This document shows positions 30,973-42,100 of a stretch of DNA of 64,000 bases, piece after piece. The position numbers were made by a program, and so were the translations under genes. This stretch comes from Symbiodinium natans. Taxonomy: Eukaryota > Sar > Dinophyceae > Suessiales > Symbiodiniaceae. The notes beneath the pieces were generated by a model. The model was given only the letters and a program-made list of their open reading frames with translations, was not told the origin of the DNA and did not search any database. The stretch spans positions 270,001 through 334,000 of the forward strand of contig CAJNDS010002606.1 of assembly GCA_905221605.1 (NCBI GenBank). Reading direction: 5' to 3'. Positions within the stretch are counted from its first letter, which is position 1. Every line of letters starts with the position of its first letter.

Positions 30973-33130
30973 GCGACTGCCGCCAGATCTTCGACGTTTG
31001 GTCCTGGAACTTCGACGCCGAGTTCGGCCAGCTGCTGGCCGCTCTCGCGTCGCCGGGGGCTGTGCTTGGTTAGGGTTCAGCGTTCAGGGTTCAGGGTTCA
31101 GGGTTCAGGGTTTAGGGTTTAGGGTTTAGGGTTTAGGGTTTAGGGTTTAGGGTTTAGGGTGGGGGCATTTCGGGTTAAGGGTTCAGGGCTTTTGCATTTT
31201 CTTCGCGCCGGTGCTGCCAGTGTAGTTCTGTTCTCCGCCAGCGTTTCAGGTGCAGCTCAAACCGTTTTGCACTCAAACCCGAAGCTCCGAAACCCCCGAA
31301 AAAGCCCCAAAACCCTTCCAAGTCTGCCATGCCCTGGAGTGACCCTAAACCCAACCCTAAACCCTAAACCCTAAACCCTCCTGATTCCTTTAAGGGCTGG
31401 CGATGGCGCGGTCTTAGCGCTAGATACCGCGCCTTGGCTGCAGCTTTTAGGGTCTTTAGGAGACTGGAGGTCCGTGGATTTAGGCTTTGCAGGGTCTAGG
31501 AGACGTGTTTCAGGGGTACCCTTCAAGGGCGGGACCATGTGACTACCTTAAGTCCCTAAGTGCTTAAGGTAATTAGGCTTTTTGGGTGCCATTCAGCTTC
31601 ATGGAGATGCCAACTGCAACCTTGAAACGAGCGCTGCGATGGCTGCTCTCAGGAGTTTCCGGGCTTCTTGCGGGAGGAGAAGCAGACTGCGAAACGCTCC
31701 GCAAGGCAGCATGAGGGGGTTTAGGGTTTGGGGTTTATGTAAGTTGCATATTCCATCTGCAAGACGTGGTCAAGCCGCCAACCCCACACCCCTCAACTCG
31801 GTGTAGCTCGGGGCTGTGCTCGGCAGGTACGCAGCGCTGCGCCAGAACTGCGACAACCTCCGGCAAGCACCTGAGTGCACAGGAGTTTGCAATTCAGGAG
31901 TAGGGATGAAAACGAGGTTCGCTACTGTTAGCTCTTGCAGCTGGGACTGTGTGCAAGGCCGATTCAGCTTGGCATTTCCGTGGCGCATCCAGATGGAGCC
32001 CTTTGCGGGACTGCCATGCTAGTTTGCGCCCTTGGCGGTTGGCTGCCTATCCATTCATTGGAGTATGATATTGCTGACTTGGTATAAGAAGGACCTGGTG
32101 CTTCAACCTTTCCTTTGATGTGGTGGGCTGAGTCCTGTGGTTACAGCACAGCGCCACAGAGAATCGGTCTACTCGCGTTTGCCCACTGTGCACTGCAATG
32201 CGCTGCACCTTCCTGAGCTGTTTTGCGGGCCAAGGTTTACACAGATCTCTACACAGAGGCTGCATGGATAGGGGCCGACATACCCCCAACATTCTTCCCG
32301 ATTCAGTATTTTAAAAAAACCCTCAAAGCGCTTGCCTAAGAGGCCTCTGTGGCCTTCCTCACAGCTGCGGGGCTGGATTTCCCCCGGCATGCCGCGGAGG
32401 GCATTGACCCGGCCGCGCGCTGATGCTAAATCGCCTGTGCTGTCATCTCAAAAACGAAGCTGATGACACTGACGATGGCTGATGATGGCGAGGCCAAGAT
32501 CGGAAGAAAGCTGCGAGCCTCTCCGCTGGTAGGCGGCAGGGAGTTCGCAGCAGCAAGGTCTTTCAACGAAGCTGCCTCCGTGCTTTGTCACACTGTTGTG
32601 AGACATGCAGCCGCTACAGCCCTTGCAATCCAGTGCTGGTTGCAGCAAGTGCCGAGAGCGAGCTTGTGCAGGCCAGCAAGGCTGCACGCACCGATGGGTC
32701 ACTTTCCAGGGATGGTATGACTTCGGGTGCTGAGCTGAGCATTCGCAAACTTGCAGTGTGGGGGTATGTACTGACAACCTGCACGGTATGAAGCAGGCAT
32801 TCTGCCAAGCCAACGAACGCCCCTGTGCCACTAAACTCGATTTGACACTATCGCGAGGTACATGCTCCGACTGTTGACCCACCGTCGCCTGCCTTCAGAC
32901 TTTGCTGCCTTTGAGGACCTTCAAGTTGCAAGTGTTCCATCACAGGGTTTCGGGTTGGGGCGTGATGTGTTTAGATTGAGGATCGACCGTAGTCAACGGG
33001 ACATCCTCCTTGGTTGAGTGCTCCACCAGGCGAAGCCCTGCCCTAAATTTTGAAGCTCCAAACCTAGAACCCGAAGAGCAGGAGCTTCGTGCCAGCTTCT
33101 TTCCTGACCGCTATGAGTCGGCTCCACAGA
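30973..33130 (+). CDS. CAF1/CNOT7-type mRNA deadenylase (multi-exon, 3' end uncertain)
   Basis: It is the DEDD exonuclease of the CCR4-NOT complex, which shortens poly(A) tails. Pieces in order and in phase: 30973-31068 (CRQIFDVWSWNFDAEFGQLL), microexon 31418-31428 (ALDT), 31653-31718 (EFPGFLREEKQ), 31828-31862 (YAALRQNCDNLR), 31958-about 32010 (PIQLGISVAHPDG) and about 32363-32411 (AAGLDFPRHAAEGIDPAA). A possible later piece is EPEEQELRASFFPDRYE near 33,070-33,120. Together these give the family order: Trp-x-x-N start, catalytic DTEFPG, LRxN-D, P-IQLG and GLDF-RH-x-GID. Donors are GTTAGG, GCGCCT, GTTTAG and GCAAGC. The intron before 31,828 is ambiguous by one base. The first Met exon and the last exons are not identified. 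Confidence 0.8.
31069..31160 (+). repeat. TTCAGGG/TTTAGGG array starting at the CAF1 exon donor
   Basis: The intron opens GTTAGGGTTCAG and runs through TTCAGGG into clean TTTAGGG units. Confidence 0.95.
31342..31379 (-). repeat. CCCTAAA array near the 3' end of the same CAF1 intron
   Basis: Five units ending 38 bases before the microexon at 31,418. With the TTTAGGG array at the intron start it forms an inverted pair about 180 bases apart. Confidence 0.93.
31418..31428 (+). CDS. 11-nt microexon of the CAF1 gene
   Basis: CGCTAGATACC lies between TCTTAG and GCGCCT. It completes a split codon from the previous exon and adds Leu-Asp-Thr, so the protein reads VLALDTEFPGF across three exons, exactly the family catalytic motif. 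Phase fits on both sides. The Asp and the following Glu are catalytic metal ligands. The call rests on family similarity, not on transcript data. Confidence 0.7.
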
Positions 33131-33977
33131 TTTACCGGCTGCGCCAGAGCAAAAATCAGAGGGAAGCACAGCCAAGAAAATCCTTGGGGGCCTGAACCTC
33201 TCGTATGCCTTTTCCATAGAAAGTTTTATTACCATTGTGTCATACGCGGAAGAAACGCGGACAAGAGGCAGTGCAAGCTGGGGTTGTAGTATTTCGAAAG
33301 GGAAGATGGGGTTGGGGTCAATAGGGCTAATAGCCTCAATAGGGTAAATAGGGTTAGCAGGGTTCATGGGGTTCATGGGGTGAATCGGGTTAGGGTTCAT
33401 AGGGTACATAGGATTTAGGATTCTGTTTGGGGATCTTGCGTTGGAAGCTTCGTTGAGGCTTCGAGATGAGCTGCCGAGAGGGTCCCTCGACAGCCTTCTC
33501 CGTGACTTCGGCTGGGGCCTGAAGAAAGGAGTATAAAGGAGTTGTGCCAAAAGAGAAGAAACAGGATCTTAGACTTGCAAATCCGTTACATATTGGCTGC
33601 AAGATCGAATTCTCTCTCCTGCCTGGTACGACCTGCACTGCCAGTCTACTTGTTTACCTGTTCGGCATCAGTGCACTTTGCTGCAGTTGCAGACAATAGG
33701 TTGAGTGACAATAGGCCGAGTGACTTCCAGCCGCTTTCGAGGCGTGGAGCGCTATGGAACACCACACACAGCGGGCAGCGACGCTCTGGCGACACTGGAG
33801 CTTTTCTTTGAGGCCGTATATGGAGTCCAGCCTTAGCTGCGTTCCTATAAAGCAGCCTGCGCAGCCAAGCCGGACCCGTGAATCCTAGGCTGTGCTACAT
33901 TGTCGTCTGTTCTTTTGAGTTTTTTTTCTACCGGTTCCTGTCCACGATGTTTCCAAGAGCGCAGCTTCAAGGCGCCT

Positions 33978-34014
33978 TATGAGCCGTATGAGCCGTATGA
34001 GCCGTATGAGCCCC
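33978..34014 (+). repeat. Four copies of TATGAGCCG (9 bp)
   Basis: A short tandem repeat inside an open frame; no known protein is evident. Confidence 0.9.
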
Positions 34015-35999
34015 AAATCGCAGGTCACTCGGGAGGGTCCGAAGCGCTTCCTCTCGGCGGCCTCTGGGGGAAGCTCGGAAGCCTCCACAGCGGCTTCGGC
34101 ATCCTACATGCTGGAGCAAGGCACCTGTAGCCTATGTTCTCTCTTTGGAGCTAGTTTCGGGCGGGTTCTTAGTTTTGGCATCTACGGCTTTTTGGCATCT
34201 ACGGCTCCGTGCTGGAGAACCGAAGCTCATAGCCTGGACTATCGACGCAGTCATGTCAGCGCATGAAGCTTGCATTCGGCAGCCCAGCCCGGCGCAGGCA
34301 GCGGTTACTTCCAGGAATCAGCAGGCAGGAACATACCAGAGACGGACATATGCGCACAGGGCATGCAGCCGCAGCATCGCGGGCCATGAGGCATACAGAG
34401 GCAACCTGAAAATGGCAAATATCGGATACCGCAGCTTTCATACAGCCCTTTCAGTTAAAAGTTGGGGTGTTGCATCGAAACCCTAAAGCCTAAACCCTAA
34501 ACCCTACACCGTAGAAAAGGGGCAGAGCTGGCTGGCTGGCCAGGCTACGGCTACAACCAGAGCAGCGGCTGGAACGAGGAGGCCGGCACCCCCAAAGTTA
34601 GGCATCCTTTATATGGGGGGGTTTCCGAAAATTGGGGTACCCCCTTTTTGGGGGTCCTATAGAAAGGATTATAGTAGTATGGGGAACATGAGAGTACGTA
34701 CCCCTATTTCCCAAAATGCCTATATCTACATGGGCCCCATGATTAACATTAGTTTACGGTCGTATATGAGTGGACCATGATTCAGAGCAGCGCCCAAGAG
34801 GGTTTAAGGATGTCGAGGACTGGAGAGCTTGGATTCGGGATACAGTAGGAGGCAACCGGACGCCGCAAGATGCCACGTTTCAAGGTGGGGCACATCGGCT
34901 CCGATGCTACGAGTGGGTTCAAGCTGAATGAGATGGACCTGCAAGGCACCTCGATTTTCTCTTCCAGAGCAGAGGCAGAGACACCTAACAGGTATCGACC
35001 AAAGCATCATGTGACAGTAGCGCAGCAAAGTGCCTGAGCCCCCCGAACCCAAAATTTCAAATTCCAGGCCAGCCACCTCTCCGCGAGAACGGCCACTGGA
35101 ACGAGGCGAGGGCAAGGTTGTACAGATTTCAAGTGTACGGAGTCCAAAGTTTATTTTAAGCCCGAAAGACTGCCCGAACTTGGAAGCCTAAACGCCCCGT
35201 AGCCCCGTAGACCCCAATTTCAAGCTTGGCCCTTTGCAGGGGACCTTCATGTCCGTGGACGTCGCCGTTGCACCCCGGGCATGGGATGAGGCAGCCTCCA
35301 GTGCAGAATGGATACTGTGAGGAGATGTTACAATAGAAGCATGTGTCTAATTTCATAGTACTAGAAATGAGTGACATACTATATAACAAACGAGTTTCGG
35401 GCCGGTGCTTCGTTGGTGGTTTTACCGGAGACGCCGAGGCGAATATGGAACAACCCCCTCTGCCGTGATCGTACAAACAGTGATAAAGGCAATATCACAA
35501 AGTACAGCCGTCACACTTGTCCCAGCACTCCTTGAACGATGTGACAACCCGACGCGCGAAGCTTCACCTGTTGGCTGGCCCTGAGCTTCTACATGGCAGT
35601 TCTACAGCTGTACAGCGTACAGTGCAAACCTTGGATCCAAGAGCCACTCCTGGTCAGGGACCGTCTCCCTACATCGAGAGCCCCACTGGCACGACAGGAT
35701 CGAACTGCCGTCAGCCTGCAGGGGTTACACGAGTTGTGCGGCTGCTTGGTGTAGTGGCTTCAGAGCAGCGATGCAGAAGTCTTTTGCTTGATTCTGACTA
35801 CTACAGCTGCCGACGCATGTAGACAGTCCTGAACACGGGAGGCCAGTGGCAGCTGCTCAGCACACCTGGACCTGGGTCCATGCAGGCGGCTGGAGCCTCC
35901 GATGTCTTTAGCTTTTCCAAGTCCAGGAGTCCAGGTGTGCTGATCTAGGCATGAGAAAGAATCCAAAGACAGAGACAAGAAAGGTGTGCGAATTGGCCC

Positions 36000-36125
36000 G
36001 TGGCCTGCCAGGCGCAGCCCATGGCCTGCCAGGCGCAGCCCATGGCCTGCCAGGCGCAGCCCATGGCCTGCCAGGCACAGCCCATGGCCTGCCAGGCGCA
36101 GCCCATGGCCTGCCAGGCGCAGCCT
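36000..36125 (+). repeat. 21-bp minisatellite, six copies
   Basis: The unit is GGCCTGCCAGGCGCAGCCCAT with one variant (GGCACAG). It is a multiple of three and open in more than one frame. It has an internal palindrome, GCCTGCCAGGC. Confidence 0.95.
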
Positions 36126-38051
36126 ATAGCCATAGAGGCCGGCTGGTCATTGCTCGGTTCGTCGTGCACTTTTCTCTTTTCGTGTGCTGTACCATGCGTG
36201 ATTACGTTGCTGAGCCTGAAGTTTGTGCAAGACAAGAATGATAATAATCCTTCCTGCTTCTCATGATTTTTGTTACTGTTGAGATTCTGAAACTAAACTC
36301 AAGCCCTTGGGCCCTGTGGTATGCGGTGATGAAGGTCAGACCGCTGCAGCCCATCAGACCGGCAATGCAGCCTCAGGAGAGCCGAGTCAACCCCCAATGA
36401 TGTTCAAGGCTTCCAGGGTTCAGGGTTCAGGGTTTAGGGCTGAGGGCACAGGGTCGGATGGCTGTTGAGTGTTGCAAGCAACAAGGAGTGGCATTTCGGG
36501 CTTCTTTGCAGGTACTTTTTTGAATAAAGCGAGGGGTTTCCGAAATTAGGAGTAACTTGTTGGGGTCCTTCTTATCAGGGGATCCTACGATTTGGGATCT
36601 ATGTTTGGGTCCCCCCTTTTCGTAAGCCCCCATCTAGGGGTCTTGACTGCGCAGGACGACGCGCAGGCGGTCCTGGCAGCTGCGGGCGCGGGCATGGCAG
36701 CTGCTTTGTTAGAGGCACCCTTGATGAGGTTTCCTATAGTGTGCAGAAAGTCATGTGATAAGTGTCGCCCACGGAGCTTTGTGGTGTATTTCTATACCCG
36801 AACCCCCAAGAGACATCACTTGGACTCCCCGCTTTGTAAAACGCGGTCAGGACCCAGTGGAGCAGCAAACGCAGCAAGAGGACCGGCCGCTGTGCCTTGT
36901 AGAAGACTGAGACATGGGAAAACAGTCATCAAACAATTTTTGCCCAGTGCACGGAACGTGGTTCTCATTTGCGCATGGCCAAAACAGCAGGCTGAAGGCA
37001 GTCTGATCCAGAGAGAACGAACGCAGTCGCCAGTCAGTGGCCAGGCTGCGATGTACAGCTTGCTCATGACCGGCGGGGACCCCAATTCCTGGGATTTCCT
37101 TGCGCTATCGTGGACTGCTGGCTGGTTTAGGGCTCGGTTATACCCCTAAATCCATCTTGACCTAAGCCTCAAACCCACAAGGTCGAGCAGGGAGCCGTTC
37201 GTTGCTTTAACCCTGCGCTTGCACTTCAAAGCAACCTGAGACCCCTAAACCCTCCTAAACCAGGTGGCCCGGAGCAGGCGGCCAACATGCTTGCAGGCCC
37301 CTTCGCTGTGTTGAATACTGTATCCTGATGAGAGATGCTACAGGCTCAGGATCTTGGTTATAAAGTTCAGGGTCCTCGAAGCATGAAGCAGGAAGATTTC
37401 GGGCCCCGTCATCCCACACAAGCCTGCAATGGACCCTAAGCTGCAAACTGCAAACATCCCTGAAACCCGCGCGCAGACTACAGCGGCTTCCCGTCGCAAG
37501 GGACGGTGCTGCGCTGGGCAGCCCACGCCTTACACTCTGTTTGAGGGTCTTGCGCTGTCAAGCCTGGTATATCCGATTCAAGCGTCTGGTTTGGACAGAC
37601 TCCGCTCTGAGGTCCCCGCGCCAGCCAATGCGTGGCCAAGTGGACAAGCCAGCATCGCCAGCATGGACAACACCGTGCTCTCAGAGATGTGGCAAAGCTG
37701 CACAGAGCCCCACAAAGTGTTCAAGCCGCGTTTACGAGACCTTATACAGCTGTTCACCCATAAAAGAATCGCTCCCTGGGTATGCCCGGACAGACCAAAG
37801 CAAAAACTCTCCGCGCCTCCACGCAACCTCCTCTTAGGGTTTTCGCGAGCCCGGCACCAACTTGCGTGCCCGGAACTCAGGGCCGGCCGGACACTTTGTG
37901 GGATTTAGGAGGGTTCAAAGATGTTTAAAGTTTAGGGTCAGGGGGGCAGCCGTTATCAGAGCAGAGGCATAATCTTTTGAAACCGAGAGGGTCTTTGAAG
38001 TGGATAACTTTGAGGTGTGGGTTTTGGGGGGACGTGTGGGGTCAGGGTCCA

Positions 38052-38100
38052 CCCTAAACCCTAAACCCTAAGCCCTGAACCCTAAACCCTAAACCCTAAA
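38052..38100 (-). repeat. CCCTAAA array
   Basis: Seven units with CCCTAAG and CCCTGAA variants, directly before a candidate exon. Confidence 0.93.
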
Positions 38101-39179
38101 TGGCATCTCTGACTGGAGGCCAGCGTGGCTCGACCTGAGCCAGGCCATCCACGTCATCGCGGGCTAAGGTGCGAAGTCCTCCACTGCATGTATCGGATAT
38201 CGAAGCTCCTTTTCCGGGCGTATGCTTTATTGGGTCCTTTGGCTGTGAGTGCGTGCCGCTACTTGTGCCCTCTCCTTACTCATGATGCTCCTGCCGTTCC
38301 AGTTTCACTTGGCTTCAGGTGTCCCATGAGGATCCTAAGACTCAATTGCTGAGTACGTAGTCGGTCATGCCAGCAGCTAGATTCAGCATCTCCCTCTGGA
38401 AAGCGGTCGCCGCGACTTCTTGCAACATCTCAGCATCCTGAAGACATTCCTCCGTAAGACGCACTAGCGGGCATAGCGGCAACAGTACCAGTGGCATGCA
38501 TTGCATGACTGCAATGTCGGCGTCGGTGGTGAAGTCAAGCTACACCACAGCCACAGGAGATCTCGGCTTGCTGCGATGGGTTTGAGCTTGTTGCAGGGTA
38601 TGGGGCCGCTCGAAGCAGCAACTGGCGGCGAGATCCTCGGTTTCGCCAGCATTGTGAATTGGCCAGGAGAGGAGGAAGAGTACGAGGAAGAAACGGAGGA
38701 AGATGATCCAGAGGTCAGGTCCTTGCACAACCAAGTCACTCTAGCAGGCATGTCACGCTTGTGCCGGGTGGAAGGTATCGCATGGCCATGCATGGTTAAG
38801 AGGTAGCGCGAGATTCCCGGGCGATGGAAGGAGTCCTCTGAAGTTTCGTCGATCCATCCTCCGCCCTTGCCGAGAACGGTGGCGAGCTTGGAGCGTCGTT
38901 TCCATGTACTCCTGTCGGCTCATGTCCTTTCGGCTTTTGAGTCCTGGGCCTGGTCTGCCAGCCACTCTGAGCTAGAGATGTTATAGACGTTTTCTGACAC
39001 TGCACGGCTTGCTGGCGTTTTCTCATCTGCTAGACAGAAGCCACGACTGCAAGCAACAAGGGGAACCCTGTTTGGGTCAATTTGCTGCAATTGAATAATC
39101 ATAACAATAATTCTAATCATAAAAATAGTAATAGTAACAATACTAAAAAAGCAATAATAAAAACAATATTCTCGTCATT

Positions 39180-42100
39180 ATGACTAAGCAGCAAGGGTTC
39201 CAGACCCCTCGCCTTCAGGTTGCAGGGCGCTTTCGACTGCGGGGCGAGATTGGCTCTGGCTCCTACAGCGACGCTGGGGGTCAATTCGAGCAGCCCTTTT
39301 TTTTTTTCCCCTTTTCTTAGCTAAAGTTGCTGAGTTCCCACTTTGTCGATTCCATTAAGACATTGAGTGTAATTGAGCTGGATGAATCCGGCCCCGGGGC
39401 TTCCCTACCCCTACCAAAATAAGACTCCTTGGGTAGAGTGTTGAGTGGTTGTGAGTAAGTTTCGAGGTGTTGTTTTTTAGGGTTGTCGGGTTTGGGCCTA
39501 GGACGAGTTCAGCTTGACGCTTCTGGCTGAGCACTGCTCAAGACCCACCCCAAAAAGGGCATGCCATCTAGAAAAGGAAGTCTACATGGGAGAGGATGGC
39601 GATGCGGGTGCGGAGCTCGGAACATCTCGGAACCATGAACATCGCACCACAGCACGGAACTACTTTGCGCCCGAGAACCTCTCCCAATCACATTTACAGA
39701 CTGTCGGAACAACGACTTCCAAGCCCAAACTCCCTAAGTGATCCGCATCTCACAATGGAGATGTGGCAAGTACCAGGACTTAGAGAAAGCAGCGCATGTA
39801 CCTGGATTTCAACGGCTTGCTGCCCGCTGACGCGCAGCCCGCGCCAGGCGACAATGTGGCCATCAAAGTCGTGCTGTGCTTAGCAAGCTATCCAGACATG
39901 TCGTGAAGGCTTCAGCCCTTAAGCCCCCCAAGCCCCTAAACTTGTCGACTCTTAGGAATGGCACCATGCCGAGAAGGGTGCGAAGCTGTTGGGGCCTCGG
40001 AGACCTTTCGCGAAGCGTGGGTCCAGCACAGGAGCTCAGGGGTCAATATGGCTTTGTGTGGACTTTGACGGCATGCTCTGGGATCTCGATGTGTTCGGTG
40101 CACGGTGCCCTAAGCCTTGTCAGCCTTTTAAAGCATCTATACGCCGTACTATACGCCCTAAACTATCTTCTCTAGTTCGGTGAATGAAGTATGCGGGCTC
40201 TGCAGCTACTTGGCACGAAGGCGGCTTTCGTGGTGTCGCATGGCAGGTTCTAGAAGCTTCGAAGTCAGAATCCAACACTATAGTCACTAAAGAAAAGCTT
40301 GAATTATTGGAGCACAGGCTGGAAGAAGCAAAATTCTACAAATCGCTCGGGCTGCACAACGGCTCGGCGTCTCGGTGGCAAGCCGCACATGAGGGTTGTT
40401 CTAAAGTGCCTGAACCCCAAACCCTAAACCCTAAACCCTAGTAAGGGTTACGAAGTACTCTGCACCTCCAAGTGCTTAAAAGCTGCGCACGCATTCAAGC
40501 CCCAGGCAGCCGAAAGTCGACCCTGAAATTCAGAGGTCTCTGAGATTCCCGAGCCCCTGAATCCTAAATCCTGCACATTCCCCCTGCTTTAATTCGTGAA
40601 GCCTAATCCCTAAACCCTTAACCCTAAACCCTAAACCGCATGTCCAAACGAGCCCGGCAAGCGTAAGGCTCCTCAGTGGCCGCTCATCAGCTCCTTGGGC
40701 TTGTCTTGGACTGCTGCTAGAGCCCCCAGCCCTTGAGCCCTACACCCTTGTGCAAGGATGCAGGTGGTTCTCATTGTTTTTGTTTTTCAATCACTGTCCT
40801 TCCAGTAACACACGCACATCCCAGAACTTCTCCTTAAACTCCGAAAGCCCCTTCGTTAAACAAACGCCCTCCCTCACACCCCCTCTTCCCGATGAAAGCT
40901 GGAGGATGGGTTGGTACCGAAGGGGAGTATGACATGATGGTCATGGACTTGCTCCTCGCCTTTGCAATGGAGAGGGGGGGGGGTTTGTTCCTAGTTGGAG
41001 TTCCTTTTCTCTTTGGGGATGGGGGGCGGGGGGCGGAGATCCTCTTTATAATGGATGCAAGATGATGCGAATACGGAAGGGGACCCTGTGATTCAGAACA
41101 GGCAACCAACGTGGAGAGTAGCATCAAGTTGTGGACAATGTCGGTCCCTGACCCCCTGAAGGCTCGGACCATCGCTGGATGCATACTTCAAGCACTGTGG
41201 GTCGTTTAGCTTGAAGACAACTCTAACGGTTGCCCTTCAGACACCTGGATGCATTCATTTAGGCAGCAGCTCCAGACAAGTTGGCCCCTCCGTCGGTCTC
41301 CTGTCACACGTTGGTCACGAGCAGTCGTCGCTAGCATGGGATCGGGATGGCCATCTCGTTCGTTCAATATTGCAAGATTCAGAACCCAAGTAAGCAGGTG
41401 ACTTCAAGTTCTGACTGTTTGGAATCATCAGAGACAATTACCGTAACAGCATTGTCCGTTTTCCGGGCGTGATATCCACACCCCTGACGAGCCCACGCTG
41501 TGCCCAAACCGAGGATAATCGACCGCCTCGAATACGTGCATAGCTGCGGCATCTTGTACAGGGACATCAAGCCACCCGGCCGCAAGAACTCCCAAGAGCA
41601 AAGGACCCCCAAAAAAGGATCCCGATCCTAACTCTGCTTCACTCGCCTTCTCTTCCGGCGTTTTCTCTCTCCTCTGCCGAGCTGAGGCCGCACAACTTTT
41701 TGATGGGTTTGGGGGATCCGGCCTCAGAGAAACTTGAAAAACCTGAGGTTTCTCGCATGCGAGGTTTGTGTCCTGAGCTTTGGAAGGATGCTTTGGAAGG
41801 ATGCTTATAGGGCTTAGGGTTTGGGAAGGGCGTGGGAAACCTCAGTGGTGCTCCAGGTGCCTCGACCTTAGCCTTGAGCTTTGTGCTTTCTGGAAAAGGG
41901 GTGGCGGTCCTTCTAAAGGCGCGGGCAATGCATTCTGCAGCTGGCGTTCCATTCGTTCAGCTGCGTGGCTTCTTTGCCGCCTGTACCAAAACCCTGGCTA
42001 CTCCGGATGTTCGGACACACGTGCTGCGCCTGAAGCTGAGGAACACAGTAGCCGAGTGTACATCGTAGACTTCGGGCTTGCCAAGAGCTGCTCTGCTGCA

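Larger units (their letters stand above)
33131..39179. other. Long region with few recognisable exons
   Basis: Candidate coding scraps without a family: 34,545-34,600 (GYGYNQSSGWNEEAG), 36,653-36,740 (DDAQAVLAAAGAGMAAALLE) and 38,102-38,166 (WRPAWLDLSQAIHVIAG). These could be further CAF1 exons or another gene. Telomere-type runs lie at 34,479-34,506, 36,415-36,440 and 38,052-38,100, in each case near one of these scraps. I see no RNA gene. Confidence 0.4.

Noticed and set aside
36000-36125. Repeat protein from the 21-bp minisatellite
   Set aside because: More than one frame and strand is open through the array, and no coding sequence can be recognised on either side.
34600-36640. A dispersed GGGGTTTCCGAAA-type repeat (34,617 and 36,534) as another MITE family
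   Set aside because: The two places share only a short core and I could not define matching inverted ends.
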